Part shown: piece after piece, positions 7,666 through 8,618 of the stretch
How the letters are laid out: each line of letters opens with the position of its first letter
How positions within the stretch are numbered: the stretch's first letter is position 1
Assembly: GCA_034433995.1 (NCBI GenBank)
Contig: DAOTZU010000275.1
Location: 1-8,618, forward strand
Origin: DAOTZU01 sp034433995
GTDB lineage: Bacteria; Chloroflexota; Anaerolineae; UBA1429
Length of the DNA stretch: 8,618 nt
Direction of reading: 5' to 3'
Translations under genes and position numbers: made by a program
Notes under the pieces: model-generated
The model's database searches: none
Seen by the model: only the letters and a program-made list of their open reading frames with translations
What the model was told of the DNA's origin: nothing

Positions 7666-7722
7666 GCCGGGTGCTGGCGCCGTCAGCTGCTGGTTGCCAA
7701 CCGCCCCGGCGCGCCACCCGGC
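7666..7722 (+). terminator. Large GC-rich stem-loop after herA, possible terminator
   Basis: GCCGGGTG (7666-7673) pairs perfectly with CACCCGGC (7715-7722). Inside it GCGCCG (7677-7682) pairs with CGGCGC (7707-7712) across a small internal loop, and GGTT (7692-7695) can pair with AACC (7699-7702). It begins 6 nt after the herA stop. The right arm is followed by GTTCGCATT, not a real T-tract, so termination could be Rho-dependent or the structure could act as a 3' stabiliser. Position and strength fit an operon end; the mechanism is unproven. Confidence 0.45.
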
Positions 7723-7734
7723 GTTCGCATTAGA

Positions 7735-7747
7735 CCTCTCTCAGAGG
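7735..7747. repeat. Small hairpin CCTCT/AGAGG
   Basis: CCTCT (7735-7739), loop CTC, AGAGG (7743-7747). It is short and could be chance, but it sits at the left edge of the hairpin cluster and contains the left copy of the CTCTCAG direct repeat (7738-7744). Confidence 0.25.
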
Positions 7748-7765
7748 GGAGGGTGTCGAGAAATG

Positions 7766-7795
7766 CCCCCGTCGGTTAGAAACCGACGTCTGGGG
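7766..7795. repeat. Hairpin 1 of a three-hairpin cluster (REP-like)
   Basis: A perfect 8-bp stem CGTCGGTT (7770-7777)/AACCGACG (7781-7788) with loop AGA. Four more G-C pairs are possible outside it, CCCC (7766-7769) with GGGG (7792-7795), across a 3-nt bulge. The stem shares CGTCGG/CCGACG with hairpin 3. No coding or terminator role is evident. Highly palindromic intergenic units of this kind are typical of REP/BIME families, but copy number in the genome is unknown. Confidence 0.55.
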
Positions 7796-7800
7796 ATGGT

Positions 7801-7819
7801 AAGCCCGCGCTGCGGGCTT
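7801..7819. repeat. Hairpin 2 of the cluster
   Basis: A perfect 8-bp stem AAGCCCGC (7801-7808)/GCGGGCTT (7812-7819) with loop GCT. GCCCGC (7803-7808) could alternatively pair with GCGGGC at 7851-7856, enclosing hairpin 3, so two mutually exclusive folds exist. It lies between the two GTCGG-type hairpins. Confidence 0.55.
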
Positions 7820-7829
7820 GGCAAGCAGA

Positions 7830-7852
7830 GCCGTCGGATTCCATCCGACGGC
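7830..7852. repeat. Hairpin 3 of the cluster
   Basis: A perfect 10-bp stem GCCGTCGGAT (7830-7839)/ATCCGACGGC (7843-7852) with loop TCC. Compared with hairpin 1, the stem pair next to the inner end is swapped (T-A in hairpin 1, A-T here) with both sides changed, so pairing is kept. That suggests the stem itself is conserved. A T7 run (7872-7878) follows only 19 nt later, too far for a standard intrinsic terminator. Confidence 0.55.
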
Positions 7853-7901
7853 GGGCAAGGCCTCTACGCACTTTTTTTCCACACCCTCTCAGTAGGCGCG
7901 T

Positions 7902-7930
7902 TAGACAGGGACGCGCAACTGTGCTAGAAT
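7902..7930 (+). promoter_or_regulatory. Promoter of the BMP lipoprotein gene, extended -10
   Basis: The -35 hexamer TAGACA (7902-7907) and the -10 hexamer TAGAAT (7925-7930) have a 17-nt spacer, each five of six to consensus. TG at 7922-7923 forms an extended -10 (TGCTAGAAT). Transcription would start near 7937, leaving a leader of about 160 nt. The separate promoter shows that the lipoprotein gene is not part of the repair operon. Confidence 0.6.
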
Positions 7931-7941
7931 TGCGCCGTTCG

Positions 7942-8023
7942 GCGGCGGCCACAGCGTGGTGGGTCGTCGCTCCTTTGTGGATTGCACTGGATCCTGAACG
8001 CGTGGGGAAAGGAGGTCCGCCGC
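7942..8023 (+). ncRNA. Predicted structured 5' leader (three-way junction)
   Basis: In the leader of the lipoprotein gene, GCGGCGG (7942-7948) pairs with CCGCCGC (8017-8023). CCAC (7949-7952) pairs with GTGG (7956-7959) over loop AGC. CTCCTTT (7970-7976) pairs with AAAGGAG (8008-8014), with a further GGAT (7979-7982)/ATCC (7991-7994) helix inside. This makes a compact three-way junction. The third helix hides a perfect Shine-Dalgarno-like AAAGGAGGT (8008-8016), which has no start codon at a useful distance. I do not recognise a known riboswitch family; the 3-nt loop does not fit the purine type. Folding was done by eye, and GC-rich sequence gives false helices. Confidence 0.3.
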
Positions 8024-8082
8024 ACACCGAGAGATCGTTCGCTTGCCTTGCCCGAGGACATTTTGGTTCGTCAGACTGCAGA

Positions 8083-8089
8083 GGGAGGG
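8083..8089 (+). promoter_or_regulatory. Ribosome binding site of the BMP lipoprotein gene
   Basis: GGGAGGG lies before ATG 8100 with about 10 nt of spacer, slightly long but acceptable. The start is confirmed by the signal peptide and lipobox that follow directly. Confidence 0.5.
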
Positions 8090-8099
8090 AAACGCGCCC

Positions 8100-8618
8100 A
8101 TGTTCAAGGGAAGTAGAAGCAGAACCCTGGCTATCATCTTTGTCCTTGTGCTCATGCTGCTCACGGCCTGCCGAGGCGGGACCAGCCAAAAAGAGTTTAT
8201 CTTTGGCGTGATCCTCGTGGGCCCGCAGAACGACCACGGTTGGAGCGAGGCCCATTTCCGTGCCGGGCAATACGCGGAAAAGAACCTGCCGGGCACCAAG
8301 ATGCTCGTCTTTGACAAGCTCAACCCTGCCGACCGCAAGGGCGTGACGCTGGAGCAGGTGGTGGAGGATATGGTCAATCAAGGGGCCAAGATGATCTTGA
8401 CCACCTCCGACGACTTTGCCGCCGATACCGACGTGGTCGCCGCCAAGTATCCGGATATCGTCTTTGTCCACATCTCTGGCGACCATGCCCTCACGGGGAA
8501 GGCGCCCAAGAACGTCTCCAACTATATGGCCAAGATGGAGTACACCAAGGCCATCGCTGGCTGTGCGGCAGCCCTCAAGACGCAGACCAAGGTGATCGGT
8601 TACCTGGGTCCGCTGATC
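8100..8618 (+). CDS. BMP/PnrA-family ABC transporter substrate-binding lipoprotein (partial, 3' end cut)
   Basis: The first 173 residues of a periplasmic-binding-type lipoprotein; the frame is still open at the window end. The N terminus is basic (KGSRSR), followed by a hydrophobic stretch (10-21) and lipobox L21-T-A-C24, so C24 would be lipidated after signal peptidase II cleavage and the protein anchored outside the membrane. Family hallmarks: FGVILVGPQNDHGW (35-48), the helix EQVVEDMVNQGAKMILTTS (85-103), YPDIVFVHISGD (117-128), and YTKAIAGCAAALKT then KVIGYLGP (148-171). BMP/PnrA proteins feed ABC importers, commonly for purine nucleosides; the ligand here cannot be read from half a protein. 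It has its own promoter and long structured leader. Permease and ATPase genes would be expected downstream, outside the window. Confidence 0.9.
   Translation, partial: MFKGSRSRTLAIIFVLVLMLLTACRGGTSQKEFIFGVILVGPQNDHGWSEAHFRAGQYAEKNLPGTKMLVFDKLNPADRKGVTLEQVVEDMVNQGAKMILTTSDDFAADTDVVAAKYPDIVFVHISGDHALTGKAPKNVSNYMAKMEYTKAIAGCAAALKTQTKVIGYLGPLI

Larger units (their letters stand above)
7749..7888. repeat. Inverted repeat bracketing the hairpin cluster
   Basis: GAGGGTGT (7749-7756) is the exact reverse complement of ACACCCTC (7881-7888), so the three hairpins and the T7 run lie between inverted termini. A 7-bp direct repeat CTCTCAG occurs just outside or overlapping (7738-7744 and 7886-7892). Together this resembles a short non-autonomous element with terminal inverted repeats and a target duplication, but the boundaries do not align perfectly. 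It encodes no transposase. Confidence 0.35.

Noticed and set aside
7766..7878. Hairpin cluster plus T7 run as an intrinsic terminator or CRISPR-like array.
   Set aside because: The last stem ends at 7852, 19 nt before the T-run, so terminator geometry is wrong. The units are palindromes of differing sequence and spacing with no spacer-repeat alternation, so it is not a CRISPR array.
7694..7927. Plus-strand open frame of 77 codons across the hairpin cluster.
   Set aside because: It runs through the terminator-like stem, the palindromes and the promoter, lacks a ribosome binding site, and has no domain pattern.
7942..8023. Purine riboswitch upstream of the nucleoside-type BMP gene.
   Set aside because: The by-eye fold is a three-way junction, but P2 has a 3-nt loop and I see neither the conserved junction nor the paired 7-nt loops expected for that family.
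7921..8211. Short plus-strand open frame starting in the -10 region of the BMP promoter.
   Set aside because: It starts inside the promoter, overlaps the lipoprotein gene in another frame, and has no ribosome binding site; the lipoprotein frame has a signal peptide and family motifs.

Overview
The window comes from a GC-rich bacterium. The genes have strong Shine-Dalgarno sequences, the promoters are sigma-70/sigma-A-like (17-nt spacers), and the last gene encodes a lipobox-bearing lipoprotein of the BMP/PnrA family. The mix of GC-rich coding sequence, a BMP lipoprotein and a HerA-NurA locus would suit Chloroflexota, but that assignment is inference from style and no phylogenetic marker is present.

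Positions 196-7659 hold one tightly packed plus-strand operon for DNA double-strand-break end processing: mre11/sbcD (196-1500), rad50/sbcC (1481-4192), nurA (4196-5383), a small stand-alone HAS-barrel-like protein (5393-5977) and herA (5992-7659). A consensus-like promoter (95-123) lies upstream. The first two genes overlap by 20 nt, and the other junctions are 3, 9 and 14 nt with a ribosome binding site before each start. In archaea, Mre11-Rad50 opens and trims DNA ends and the HerA hexameric translocase drives the NurA nuclease to generate 3' single strands for recombination. The whole set is encoded here together in a bacterial context. All catalytic motifs of Mre11, Rad50 and HerA are present. 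NurA keeps most of its catalytic set but has Asp where the archaeal enzyme has a conserved His. The extra HAS-barrel-like protein between nurA and herA has no ATPase domain and is the least explained gene of the operon.

Positions 7660-8099 are non-coding and unusually structured. They hold a GC-rich terminator-like stem-loop just after herA, then a cluster of three perfect hairpins with 3-nt loops. The outer two hairpins share a GTCGG-type stem with a compensated base-pair swap. An 8-bp inverted repeat and a 7-bp direct repeat bracket the cluster, which looks like a REP/BIME or MITE-type element. A second good promoter (7902-7930, extended -10) follows, then a leader of about 165 nt. That leader can fold into a three-way junction sequestering a perfect Shine-Dalgarno-like sequence that has no start codon.

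Positions 8100-8618 hold the 5' part of a BMP-family substrate-binding lipoprotein gene, cut by the window edge. It has its own promoter and is functionally separate from the repair operon.
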